Source: Cephalopachus bancanus (lineage: Eukaryota; Chordata; Mammalia; Primates; Tarsiidae). From it: 64,000 nt of DNA. Below the pieces are notes generated by a model. The model saw only the letters and a list, made by a program, of their open reading frames with translations. It searched no databases and was not told the origin of the DNA. Location: the NCBI GenBank assembly GCA_027257055.1, contig JAPVLO010000138.1:3782001-3846000 (forward strand). Direction: 5' to 3'. The position numbers and the translations under genes were made by a program. This document shows positions 11,627-22,482 of this stretch, one piece after another (position 1 is the first letter of the stretch; each line of letters begins with the position of its first letter).

Positions 11627-12943
11627 AGAAATCAACAACAAAAGAAAAAAGCTGGAAATAAAACAACACATTCTTAAACATTGTGTCAGAAAAGAAATAA
11701 AAAGGATAATTAGAAAATAATAAGAAATGAGAACAAAAGCACAACATCTTCAAACTTGTATAACACAGTAAAAGCAGTACTAAGAAAGAAATGTATACTT
11801 ACAAATGATTACATTAAAAAAAATCTTAAATCAACACTCTATCCTTAAAATGTAAGGAACCAGAAAAAGAATGAACTAAACTCAGAGCTAGAAGGTGAAA
11901 AGTGATACAAAATTAGAACAGAGATGAAAGAAATAGAGAACAGAAAATAATAGAAAAAAGCCAATGAAGCCAAAATGTCATTTTTCAAAGATTAACAAAA
12001 TGAACACACTTTTAGTAGATTGACTGAGATAAGACAAGAGAAGGCACAGATTACTAAAATCAGAAATCAGAGGGGAGAACATTACTTCTGACTCTACAAA
12101 CACAAAAAGAAGAATAAAGTACAACGAACAACTGTGTACCCACAATTTGGAAAATGTAGATTAAATGAGCAAATTTCTAGACATTTAAAACCCACCAACA
12201 CTCGATTACAAAGAAATAAAAAAATTAATCAATCTATAATGAGTAAGGCGTTTAAGCCAATAATTTAAAAATCTCCTGACAAAGAAAAGTCAAGGACCTG
12301 ATGGCTTCCCTGGTAAAGTCTACTAAACATTTGAATAACTAAAATCAATCCTTCTCAAACTTTTCCAAAAAAAATGAAACAGTAGGGAACACTTTCGAAC
12401 TTATTTTATGTGACCAGCACTACCCTGATACCAAAACCAAAGACACAACAACAACAGAAAACTACACACCAATATCTTTTACAAATATTGATTAAAAGGT
12501 ATTCAACGAAATTCTTGAAAGCCAATTATACACATGATCAGGTGGGTTTATTATGAAAATAAAGGAAATTTATAAAACACAGGATGATATCAATTGATGC
12601 AGAAATAGCATTTGACAAAATTTAACTCCCCTTGTGGTAAAATTACTCAACAAAATAGAAATAAAAAGAAAGACCTTCTATATAATACTATGTATAAAAA
12701 ACATAGGAAGCATCAAACTCAATGGTGAAAGACTGAAAGCTTTTTCTTCAAGATCAGGAATAAGATAAGGATGGTTACTTTCACCACTTCTATTCGATGT
12801 GGTACTTGAAATCTTAGAGCAATTAGGCAAGAAAGTGAAATAAAAGTCATCCAAACTGAAAAGAGAAAGTAAACTTACCTCCATTTGCAGATGTTATGAT
12901 CTTACATATAGAAAACCCTTATCTTAATCTCATATGTAGAAAA

Positions 12944-13145
12944 CATGGTGAGACCTCTTCTCTACAATCAATCACAAAAGCTAGCTGGCTGTGGTGGAGT
13001 GCGTCTGTAGTTCTAACTACTTGGAAGGCTGAGGTGGAAGAATCACCTAATCCAGCAGGTTGAAACTGTTGTGGCTGTGAGTGTGCCACTGCACTCCAGC
13101 CTGAGTAACAAGAGTGAGACTCCAACTCAAAAAACAAAAGAAAAC
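12944..13145 (+). mobile_element. Alu SINE, 5'-truncated
   Basis: The element starts within the left arm at 'atggtgagacctc' and continues through the right arm to an A-rich tail. Flanking 'agaaaac' copies (about 12937 and 13150) fit a short target duplication. L1M reverse transcriptase sequence surrounds it. Confidence 0.88.
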
Positions 13146-13413
13146 AAAACAGAAAACCGTGATGATTTCAATTCCTCCCAAAAAAGTGGTAGAACTAATG
13201 AATTCGGCATGGCGGTGGGATGCAAAGTCAACACACAGATACCAGTTGTTTTTCTACGCATTCGTGATCAATCCTAAAAAGAAATGTTTAAAAATTTAAT
13301 GTATCATAGCATCAAAAAGATAAAACATTAATTAACCAAAGAAGCAAGAAGTGAAAGACTTGTGGGCAATTCCTTTGAGTCCCCTCCCACTGTGGGAGTT
13401 TTTCTGTCTTCCT

Positions 13414-13419
13414 AATAAA
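13414..13419 (+). promoter_or_regulatory. Polyadenylation signal in the LTR retrocopy
   Basis: AATAAA lies about 10 bases upstream of the start of the purine-rich tail, the normal spacing of a cleavage signal. It was copied from the parent LTR's R region. Confidence 0.7.
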
Positions 13420-13429
13420 TCCTGTTTTT

Positions 13430-13448
13430 GAAAGAAAGAGAGAAAGAG

Positions 13449-13507
<59 letters not shown>

Positions 13508-13521
13508 AGGAAGGAAGGAAA
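13430..13521. repeat. (GAAA)n microsatellite
   Basis: A GAAA/GAGA run of roughly 80 bases with a few GAAGG units at the end. It probably grew from the poly(A) tail of the adjoining retrocopy. The long frames it creates on the minus strand are artefacts. Confidence 0.95.
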
Positions 13522-15222
13522 GAAAGACTTGTACAATGAAAATTTTTAAATGTTGCTGAAAGAAATCAAAGAACATGTAAGTAGAATATCTCATTTTCAT
13601 AAATTGGAAGATTTCATTTTGTTAAGATATCATTACTACCCAGAGCAGTCTATTCATTTAAAATAATTCTTTAAAAATTTTCATGATGTTTTCACAGAAA
13701 TAGAAAAGAATCCAACCTAAAATTTGCATGGAATATCAAGAGACCCGGAATAGTCAAAACAATCTAGAAAAAGAAGGGCAAAACTGGAGAATTCACCCTT
13801 TCTGATCTCGAAACTTATTACAAAGCTGCAGTAATCAAAACAGTGTACCTCTGTCATAAAGACAGACATGTTGAATAATGGAATAAAATAAAGAGCCTAA
13901 AAATAAACCCTCACATATAAGTCAAATGATTTTTTTAAATTGAAATTATTCAATGAATAAGTGGCAATCTTTTCAATATAAGATTCTGGGAAAACTGAGT
14001 ATTAACAGGCCAAAAAAAAAAGTTGGAGATTTACCTGATACTCTATGCAAAACTTAATTGAAAATTAATCAAAGATCTAAATGTGAGAGCTAAAACCATA
14101 AAAACCTTATAAGAAAACATAGTACAAAAACTTTATGACATTCTATTTGGCAATAGCTTCTTGAATATGACACCAAAGACATAAGAAACAGCAACAACAA
14201 AGGACAAATTAGACTTCATGAAAATTTTTTTAAAAATTTACATCAAAAGACACTATGCAACAAAGTAAAAAGACAATCTACAGAATGAGAGATAGTGTTT
14301 GCAAATAGACTAAATGGAGAGCGTCTAAAATTCAACAACAACATAACTTCCATATTGACGTGGACAATGGATTTAAATAGTCATGTCTCCAAAGAAAATA
14401 TACAAACTACAAATAAAGCCGTGAAAAAATGTGTAACATCACTAATCATTAGGGAAATGCAAATCGAAACTACAGTGAGGTACCACTCACACTCAGACTG
14501 ACTATTCTAAAAAAACAAAAACAAAAACAAAACAACAAAAATATACGCAGAAAATAACAAGTATTGGTAAGAATGTGAAGAAATTGGAACCCTTGGGTGT
14601 TGTTGGTAAGAATGTAAAATAATTCAGCTGTTATGAAAAACTGTGTGGTGGTTCCTCAAAAATGAAAAATAGAATTACTATATGATCCACATTTGATCCA
14701 GCAATGAATGAGGAAAATGTTGTATGAGCGTGTGAGTGTGTGTGTTCTTTACCAAAGAGAAAATGGAGGTCAACAAAGGAAAAAATGGTTTGAAGCAATT
14801 CTCTGAATGATACAAATACGTATGTATGCATAGCAATATTAATCGGTCTTAAAAAGGAAGATAATTCTGATGTATGCTGCAACATGGATGAATCTTGGGC
14901 ATTTTATGCCAAGGGAAATAGCCAATCACAAGCACAAAAAATACTGTTTGACTGCATTCATATGAGGTATTAAAAGTAGTCAAAATTATAGAGACAAAAA
15001 GTAGAATGGAGCTGGCAGGGGCTCTGGGAGGGAAGAATGCGGACTAGGTGAGTGGACATGAAATTTGCAGTTTGAGAAAATGGAAAGCGTGTGGAGATGG
15101 GCGATGGTGATGGTAGCACAATGATATGAATGCATTTAGTCCCACTGAGGCGTGCATGTAACAACAGGTGAGTGGGATCTTTTATGCTATGAGTACTTTA
15201 CACTAATCAGAATTTGAAAAAA

Positions 15223-15988
15223 GAGAGTACCAGAGTAAAACAAGCATCTCTTTTCCTCTTTATGCTCATAGATGTGACACGAATGTTCACATTAATGTTA
15301 TTTTGATATGTATGGTGATATTTCACACATACGTGAGTTATTGTTATATTGGTTGATCTTTTTTGTATAAAAATATGTCCTGCCTCCTTCTTTACTTTAG
15401 TTATCATTAAGAAATCAACATAAACATCGAATTTCTCCAGTGTTTTTATTGGTGGCGCCTCGGAAGTCATATATAACTTAATGTTGATATTGTATATACA
15501 ACTCGAGGTTATGTAATAAAACCGGACGCCTTCTATTTTTTTAATTGAAAGACTAGTTATAATGATAGGAGAACTTGCATGACAAATAATAACAATCCCA
15601 TTTATGTAATACCTGCTGGTACTGCCGGTCTTGAAAAGAAAGGAAATTTTGGCTTAGGCTACTTCAAGTACTATTTACATATATTATCACCATTGATGCT
15701 ATGAACGCATCTTTTTGTGGTAATGTTAAAACAATTTTACAGATTTTAACAATTAACCAGTTAGGCAGATATATTCGACCAAGATGTATTCTAAGTATTG
15801 CACCTTCAGAACTTGTCTAACTGAAAAAGCAAGTCACTTTCCTTAGCTGTACAAATGTTCTTTTCATTTCAACCACACTAGAAGTCTTAAATTTCTTTTA
15901 AAAAAAAAAGGCAAACAAAAATAATACACATGCAGTATTTTTCTTTTTCTTTTTCTTTTTTTTTTGTCCCACTTCAGGACAATTGTCC
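15223..15988. other. Unassigned sequence
   Basis: No known repeat or exon is recognised between the end of the L1M and the Alu at 16004. The last 60 bases are T-rich. Confidence 0.5.
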
Positions 15989-16003
15989 TGGCTTCTCCTT
16001 CTT

Positions 16004-16295
16004 CTTCTTTTTTTTTTTTTTTAGTTGGAGTCTCACTCTGTCGCCCAGACTGGAGGGCAGTGGCCACTCCCGGCCACCGCAGCCTCGCCTGCTGGGCCCC
16101 GGCGAGCCTTCAGCCTCAGCCTTCTGAGTAGCTGGAATTACAGGCGCGCACTACTACACCTGGCTGATTTTTTGATTGATTGTAGAGATGAGGTCTCGCT
16201 GCCCAGGCGGGTCTTGATCCCGCGGCTCAGGCAATCCACTCACCTCAGCTTCCCAAAGGCGCGGGATTACAGGCTGAGCCACCGAGTCTGGCTTT
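16004..16295 (-). mobile_element. Alu SINE
   Basis: Complete antisense dimeric Alu with a T tract at its left end and 'ccaccgagtctggc' at its right end. It is flanked by the target duplication 'tggcttctccttct' (15989-16002 and 16296-16309). It belongs to the window's lineage-specific type and retains many CpGs, so it is fairly young. Confidence 0.95.
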
Positions 16296-16329
16296 TGGCT
16301 TCTCCTTCTGATCAGACTGTCCTATCTTG

Positions 16330-16640
16330 AGATGTGAACAGGGTCAGTCCCTGTCTTTATCAAACTCTGCTTAGATGTCATCCTGGTTAGCTCTTCCCTG
16401 ACCAACTTATAAAGCGAATTCTCTTCTCCAACCAGGCCCCATCATCTCCTTCATTTTTCTTTTTATTAGTTGAAATATTTTACACTGAATCATATTAATC
16501 TGCTTACTTCTTTATAGACCATAGTGCATTGAGGGCAGAAACTTTGTTCTGAGCACCTCCTGTCTCATGCAGAGAGAATGATTTACTGGCTACATAGGTG
16601 AATCACAGAGTGTGCTACAGTAGCTGGAGACGCTCACCAC
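16330..16640 (+). mobile_element. L2 LINE 3' fragment
   Basis: The block follows the L2 3' consensus in order: 'cttagatgtcatc', then 'cttccctgaccaactt', 'catcatctccttc', then 'cattgagggcagaaactttgttctgagcacctcctgtctcatgcaga'-like spacing. It is old and diverged and has no coding potential. Confidence 0.7.
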
Positions 16641-18423
16641 CAGCTGTTAATGTTCCAAAGAAAGGGACACTTTCTTACTACCAGGGCTTTTGTTCTTAAG
16701 ACATTGTGAATCCATATTGTAGAAAGGAGCTCAAGTAGAGGGCTATTCTTTCAGAAATATCTACTATCTTCCAGAGCTGGACTGGGGGTTACAGCTTCGG
16801 TGACTGACATAGCTACAGATGGAACCTTTGCATAAGAGAGTGAATGAGACAGAACCAACTGCAATAAGCTAGCTAATTTGCAGTTCGTTGTTTTCATTAA
16901 ACATACCCATCAATCAACTGAAACCAGCTGCTCAATTTTCAGAAGCTATGGGTAAATTTTTTTTTTTAACTGAAAGGGATAATGAACTCATGACAAAAAT
17001 ACATGTGAGCCTCCAATCCAGAATTGCCCTGCTAAGCTTTTATTAAATGCGCACAGACTATTTTTTTTTTCATTTTATTTTGAAATTTGTCCTGGGTTCT
17101 AATAAACTTCGTGGGTCGAACAAGAAAAGAAAACTTGTGTTTGTGACATTTTCATATTCTGTTTCTGATAGATGGATACAGTTGAGGTAATCCTGAGGGC
17201 TTTTTTTGTTAAAATTATAATTTTAATCACAAGAGCACTTGTCAATTACTACTCATCCATTTGACTGAATTCATGTCTGACTGTAAACTCGTGATTTACA
17301 CACCCCATAACTCAAACGGGATTAGTTTTCTCACTACTCCTTAAATGAATGCCAGCCACTTTTAGAGTTCTTTCAGTGTAGCTTTTCATCACATTCTAGA
17401 TCTTTTAGGGATTTGGGATTTCCAAAATAATTTTCTATTACCAATTACTGCGCTCACAACAACTCCGTTCTCCCTTTTGTGTGACACATAGGATTCTATA
17501 AGTGATTCTGATCAGAGTTTTAGCTCTTAGTTTCTCCCCGATAAGCTGACTTTTCTTGCAGGCTGTGTGAATGGAAATTACAGTGCCAGTTCTGTGTCTT
17601 GCTCCTTATTTATATGGTATAATAATTGCCTTTGGCAAATGCATTGAGAACCAGAAGCCTATTTCCTCGGATTTGGATCTGCCATACATTAACCACTTCC
17701 TCCTGCATTAGATCAACCCCAACTATCAGGACACACTTTATTTAGCAGCATTAGTAGGACATTTGATTTGCTTTTTTTTTTCTTCTTCTGAATCTAAATC
17801 ACTGTGCAATGTGGATGGTCCCTGATCTAAAACTGGACTCGTTATGTTCATTTCAATGGGTAGCTGCAGATTCCCTGTCTGTCTAGACTCTATTCTAGGA
17901 AGGGCTCGCTTTTAGAAATAAATGACTTTGCTAGAGTAGGTCTGAACTCTTTCTGCTAGATTTGTTGATCTGAAAGGAGAACGCAAAGATAAACCTTGAA
18001 CTGGCATTGTATTGATTCTATTAGTTCAACCTCTACGAATGTGACACACTAATCAAGCTAAAGAATAAATCATGCCTTCCTTTCACTTAAGAGGTCAAAT
18101 CTAAAAGGAAAATATAGGTGTGAAGGCAATAAATAAAAGTCAATGTACAAAAGAAACACACAAACATTAACAAGCATTACAGAGAATGTGGTGTCAAGAA
18201 TTAGCTAGAATTTGATGCTTATGTAAAATTAAATAAATAATCCAAACAGAGGGAAGAGAGTGAACACAGTTTGAATTTATAAAAGAGCATAAAAAGTTTG
18301 GGAAACAGAAAATGGCTCCATCTGCTCTGTTGCCAGCCGTGGATACCAAGAGATTCTGGGTAGAAAACGAGGGCGGGTATCAGACAGAATCCACTCGAAT
18401 GCATCAGAGATCTAATAGATTAG
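16641..18423. other. Unassigned sequence
   Basis: No repeat family or exon is recognised in this 1.8 kb. Composition is AT-rich with several T tracts. Frames are short and unsupported. Confidence 0.5.
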
Positions 18424-18910
18424 ATTAGTGGTTCTCCAACGATAGTGTCTCTAAGATTAACTGAGAGTTTGTTAAACACAGATTTTAGGATTTACCCGTA
18501 GAGGTTCTAATTCAGCATGTCTAAGGTAAAGTAAGACATATGCATAGTCATGCTGGGCGTGGTGGCTCGCACCTGCCATCCTAAGGCTTAGGGAGGGTGA
18601 TGTGGGAGGACTGCTTGAGACCAGAAGTTCAACACAAGCCTGTGCAATTTAGTGAGACCTCGTGTTTACAAAAAAAAAAAAAAAGCCAAGCATGGTGGTG
18701 TGCACCTGTAGTCCCAGCTACTTGGGAGACTGAGGTAGGAGGATTGCCGGAGGTCAGAAATTCAAAGCTGTAGAGAGATCTTGCCACTACACTTTAGCCT
18801 GAGCCACAGAGTTAGAGGTCATCTCTAAAAAGAACAAAAATTTTAAAAAAAGAAAAAAAAATATGCATATTCAACAAGCTCCTCAGGAAATTTTGATTGA
18901 AGGCCACGCT
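18424..18910 (+). mobile_element. MER5A-like hAT (Charlie) element, split by an Alu
   Basis: The left part starts 'agtggttctccaac', contains 'gtttgttaaacacagatt' and 'gattttaggatttaccc', and runs to 18550. The right part after the Alu reads 'tcaacaagctcctcagg' and decays toward 18910. This is the order of the ~190-bp non-autonomous MER5A consensus. No transposase is expected in such elements. Confidence 0.75.
18551..18860 (+). mobile_element. Alu SINE, old AluJ-like copy
   Basis: Dimeric Alu starting 'tgctgggcgtggtggctc', with a long A linker (about 18669-18684), a right arm, and an A-rich tail. It is flanked by a target duplication 'atatgcatagtca' / 'atatgcatattca' (18538-18550 and 18861-18873). 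It lacks the lineage-specific changes of the younger copies and is much more diverged, so it dates from an early burst. Confidence 0.92.
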
Positions 18911-19650
18911 TAGGTCCTGGCAAGTAGATAGAATGTCAGTTCCAGGCCTTCACATCAGGACTCCTCATGATTTGGAGTGCCTTTCTCTAAACCTTCTAGG
19001 CTTCTCCAGTTCTTGGGACTAGCTGTGCTGGCTGCGTGGCCTAGACCGGGACCTGCATGGGCTTTTGTCCCAGCCTTTCCCTTCAGAGACCTCTTTGACC
19101 TTCTCATAGTCACAGGTTCAACACATAGCCCAAGAAGTTCAAAGGCTTTTTACCCAGGGGGTTGTCTCATGGTTCTAGTATTTCCTCCATGGTATCAAGT
19201 AAGACTGGCTATTCGAGAGATGGCTGATGTAAGCCGACACTTGTGTTAGACACGAGACATGTTTGGCCCTCCAAGCTACTAACAGCCCTGGTGCTTAGGC
19301 TCTGATCCATGAGTAGACCTGTGTACCAGCTCTTGTCCTTCTGGTGGCTCATCCATCTGTGTCTGTCCTCCTCAGTGTGTCCACTTCACTCTGCGGAACC
19401 TAAATATGGCCGATGTGATAACAGCCAGTCTCTACCCTGGAGATCCCTCACCACCAGAACCCAAGGCAGTCCTTTTATCCGCTTCATCAACTTTGTGCCA
19501 TGAGCCAGGCAGTCCTCCATACGTAGCCATATGTTGCCTCATAACGTCCATGGGCCATTCTGATTGACATTCTCATTTGCCTCTGATCGATGTGGCCACC
19601 CCTCTTTGGGGTCAATCTTACACCATGCCAATTGAAGGCTAGAAATTTCT
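18911..19650. other. Unassigned GC-richer block
   Basis: About 700 bp with visibly higher GC than its surroundings, with scattered CpGs and two moderate open frames on the + strand (18977-19249 and 19309-19503). I recognise no protein family, splice-site pattern or repeat. It could be an old LTR, a decayed retrocopy or a conserved element. Not called as a gene. Confidence 0.4.
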
Positions 19651-19654
19651 ATGA

Positions 19655-20060
19655 TTTCTATATAACTCAGTTCCATGAATACTTGTGTGACTACTATATT
19701 CCAGACATGGTGCCAGGTATGGAAACATAACGTTCAATTAAGCCATGCCTTCTACTCTCGAGGAGATCACAGAAGTCACAGTTGATGATATGGACACATA
19801 AAATAATGAAAAAAGTTTCCATGGTAAGTTCTAAAAGAATAGAAAGCACAAATCACTCAGGGAACACAGAAGAGAGAGCAATTAACTCTGCCTGAACTCG
19901 CGTTTAAATCAACCTAGAATATGTTCTTAAGTAAATAATTATTAATTCATTCAAAAAGTAAATATTGTTGAGTATGCTTATACTGTGTCAGATATTACGC
20001 AAGCTACTGACAATGGAGGAAACTGTCAAAGAATCACATGAATGACATGCAATTACAAAT
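19655..20060 (+). mobile_element. L2-like LINE remnants
   Basis: Two diverged blocks have the 'cattcaacaaatatttattgagtgcctactatgtgccaggc' type of pattern, one around 19660-19790 ('actactatattccagacatggtgccagg') and one around 19945-20030. Both are ancient; the class assignment is from memory of the pattern. Confidence 0.45.
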
Positions 20061-22445
20061 CCAAACAAGTTGAATAATAAATGAACCTTATTTCGACTGC
20101 GGCGTTTCTCAGGGATATTTCCCTCATCTCTTGATGGCAAGGACAAGAATTTTTGGTATGATTGTTGAATAGATGAAATAAAAAAGATTGGATGTTTCTA
20201 GAATTTAAACAAACAAACAGCACTTATTCCACACTCTTTCTTGCCGGGGAAATATCACTTAGAGCTTTATCTCGAAGTCATTCTCTCCCTAATTGCAAAC
20301 TATACCCAACAAATTTGTTCAGAGTTGATTCCCATTCATTGTGTCAATGCTTTAAGAGATGCAAGTCATCTGAATGATGAGAATTTGGATAAGATGGCAT
20401 CCATGAGTATAAGGTTCTCTCTCTATATTGTCATCATCTTTAACAGACTCTTTAAACTTCTTCACTTAACCCTGTACATAGGGCTCTGACATCAGTGACC
20501 TGATGGGCTGTATATTACCTCGGCCTCATCTCATTCTGAGCAAGAACAATCTATTATGTTTGTATCTAAGTTCCTATAACATATCTGTTTGCCACTTGAG
20601 ATGGTGCACTCTGAAAATAGCAGCAGTGGCTATTCTTACTTTTGTCAGCATTTTATTTGACATCTATAAAAGCAGCCTCTGAACACATCCCACTCACAAG
20701 ACATTCATTAATATTATCGTAGACTTTTGAAGCCATTTATTAAAATAACATTGTGTAGTTAGCTAAATGAAATCCTAGTGTTTGGAAAATATTGACTTGA
20801 CCCATGCAGGTGACTTATTTAGGTCAAGGAGTAGTTAATTCCTTATGAACTGAAAAAATTTACTTGCATTGAATTCAGCAACTTTTCTTTGAATCTTCTC
20901 TGAAATATTTGAATGATGACAATCCTGTTACAAAGCAGTGGGTCTATCACTTTGTTTACCTTTTGGGAAATCAAAACTATCACGGCTAAAATGTGTGTGA
21001 TGTCATTTTTTAAACCACTAAAATATGGGATCAGTTAACAGTGATTAGTGGATTTGACATGACTGTTGCCTTTTCAAACATCTGTGTATCCTTTAGTGAC
21101 TCTTTTTGAATATTTATATACTTCAAGCTTCATAGAGTGCTAGGTTATGCTGTCACTTCATAAAATGCTTCCATTAGCTTAGATTTGGGGCATCTCTTGA
21201 CTTCCTCTCTAAATGATGTTTTAGCCGAGATAGCTTCCAGAAGAAAGTTGGGTTACATTGAGTTCTGTCTTTGAACTTCAGCTTCCAATTAGCCATTACT
21301 GACAAGTATAGAAATTCAATGCACCAAAATCTTAATGACCTCCATGTTGTCTCCTATAGGTATTTTGCCATAGAGAACAAAACCTGGCTGCCTTATTCCG
21401 GAACACTTTAAGGCAAAGATTTCACTACCTTAAAATATATAATGACAATGTAGGGGACTTAGTAAAATAGAAATTTCTGGGCCTCTGCTGAGATTGTGAT
21501 CTCTTTAGTGTAGAGGAAGATTCCAAGGATTCTCAGTCACTTAGAGATACATTGACCTATAGAGAGACTTAATGATTCAAACTTAATATTATAGTATCTC
21601 CTTATATTTGGTAGGGAAATTTTTCTTTGATGATCTCCTTGTTAATTTCATCAGTCCCGTTAAATTATGGTTTGGTGATCTCCAAAGTGGAACATAGGCA
21701 TTCAAGGGAAAATATAATAGATTGGAAAATAGAAAAAGTATTAGAATGCAATTTATTTTTTTACCAATTTATCCTTTTTTATTTTTGACTATGTTTTAGA
21801 ATGCAAAAAAAAAAATAAGTAAACTAATAAGCTATGACATTTGTAACCATGCATGTTCCCATATGTGCATATATTTATCTGTATATATATACCAGTGCTG
21901 ATCATAGATATATTTATATTATAATAAAAACTAGCATGTTCACAAATATGTATATGGAAAGCTTGTACTCAAATTTTTTGCTGCTGATGAGAACAATTTC
22001 AAATGCTTGAAAATTACTGTTACAGATTATGCCAGCTTAGATTATGCTTCTATACTACACAATATACAAATATTAGAGTCTCAACATACGGAAGTGCTTT
22101 TTTTATCTTATACAATGTCTACTTTGGATCTGGGCAACTCTCCAAGGCAACTGTCCTCCAAATAGAAACACAGTTGTGGAAGTCCAGCACTCTGTGACTG
22201 CTCCATCTTGAACACATGGCCTCCTAGGTCTGGGTGGCAGGGAAAGAAAAAGGGGAGAATTGTGCATAAACTCTTAAAGACATATTTTAATGGCAAAGTC
22301 CAAGGACATGACTGATTATAGGACTGTAGGGAAATGCAACACGCTCATGTACAAGATATATTGGTAAGCAAATCTAGTATGTACACATACTTCAAGCAAA
22401 AATCTAATATGTAATGTTATTTATCCAGTTCTAAATATATGTAAG

Positions 22446-22482
<37 letters not shown>

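Larger units (their letters stand above)
13363..13521 (+). mobile_element. Retrocopy of a class I ERV LTR R region, with expanded GAAA tail
   Basis: About 67 bases (13363-13429) match the R region of the ERV LTR found at 59284-59350, read on that element's sense strand. They share 'ctcccactgtggg' and 'aataaatcctg'. A polyadenylation signal AATAAA at 13414-13419 is followed 10 bases later by a purine tail that has become (GAAA)n. The whole is flanked by an exact 10-11 bp target duplication, 'gaaagacttg', at 13353-13362 and 13522-13531. The duplication plus tail indicate an L1-type retrotransposition of a short polyadenylated RNA. Confidence 0.75.
9440..14915 (+). pseudogene. L1M ORF2 remnant (endonuclease / reverse transcriptase), dead
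   Basis: L1 ORF2 normally encodes the endonuclease and reverse transcriptase for target-primed retrotransposition. Here only the nucleotide-level order of conserved blocks survives: an endonuclease N-terminal block near 9450-9500, a block near 11100-11290, reverse transcriptase blocks near 12440-12900, and C-terminal blocks near 14380-14700. No open frame longer than about 70 codons remains, and several other elements are inserted in it. It cannot make a protein. Confidence 0.8.
5100..15222 (+). mobile_element. Old L1M LINE, roughly full length, split by later insertions
   Basis: Once the nested elements are removed, the remaining pieces read in order as one L1 on the + strand. 5' UTR and ORF1-region sequence runs from 5100 to 6062 and continues at 8771-9440. 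Endonuclease sequence follows around 9440-11300, reverse transcriptase around 12100-13900, and the 3' UTR from about 14920 to 15222, including the 'catatgaggtat' and 'gtagaatggagc' regions. Divergence is high, with many frameshifts and stops. It is an L1MA/L1MB-like mammalian-age element by its 3' UTR, but subfamily assignment by eye is uncertain. It is interrupted by Tigger1, three Alus, a solo LTR and a short LTR retrocopy. Confidence 0.85.

Noticed and set aside
13430..13521. Regularly spaced repeat considered as a CRISPR array
   Set aside because: Tetranucleotide units with no spacers, in a primate genome; it is a microsatellite.
13312..13600. Phe/Leu/Ser-repeat proteins on the minus strand
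   Set aside because: Translation of the (GAAA)n microsatellite.
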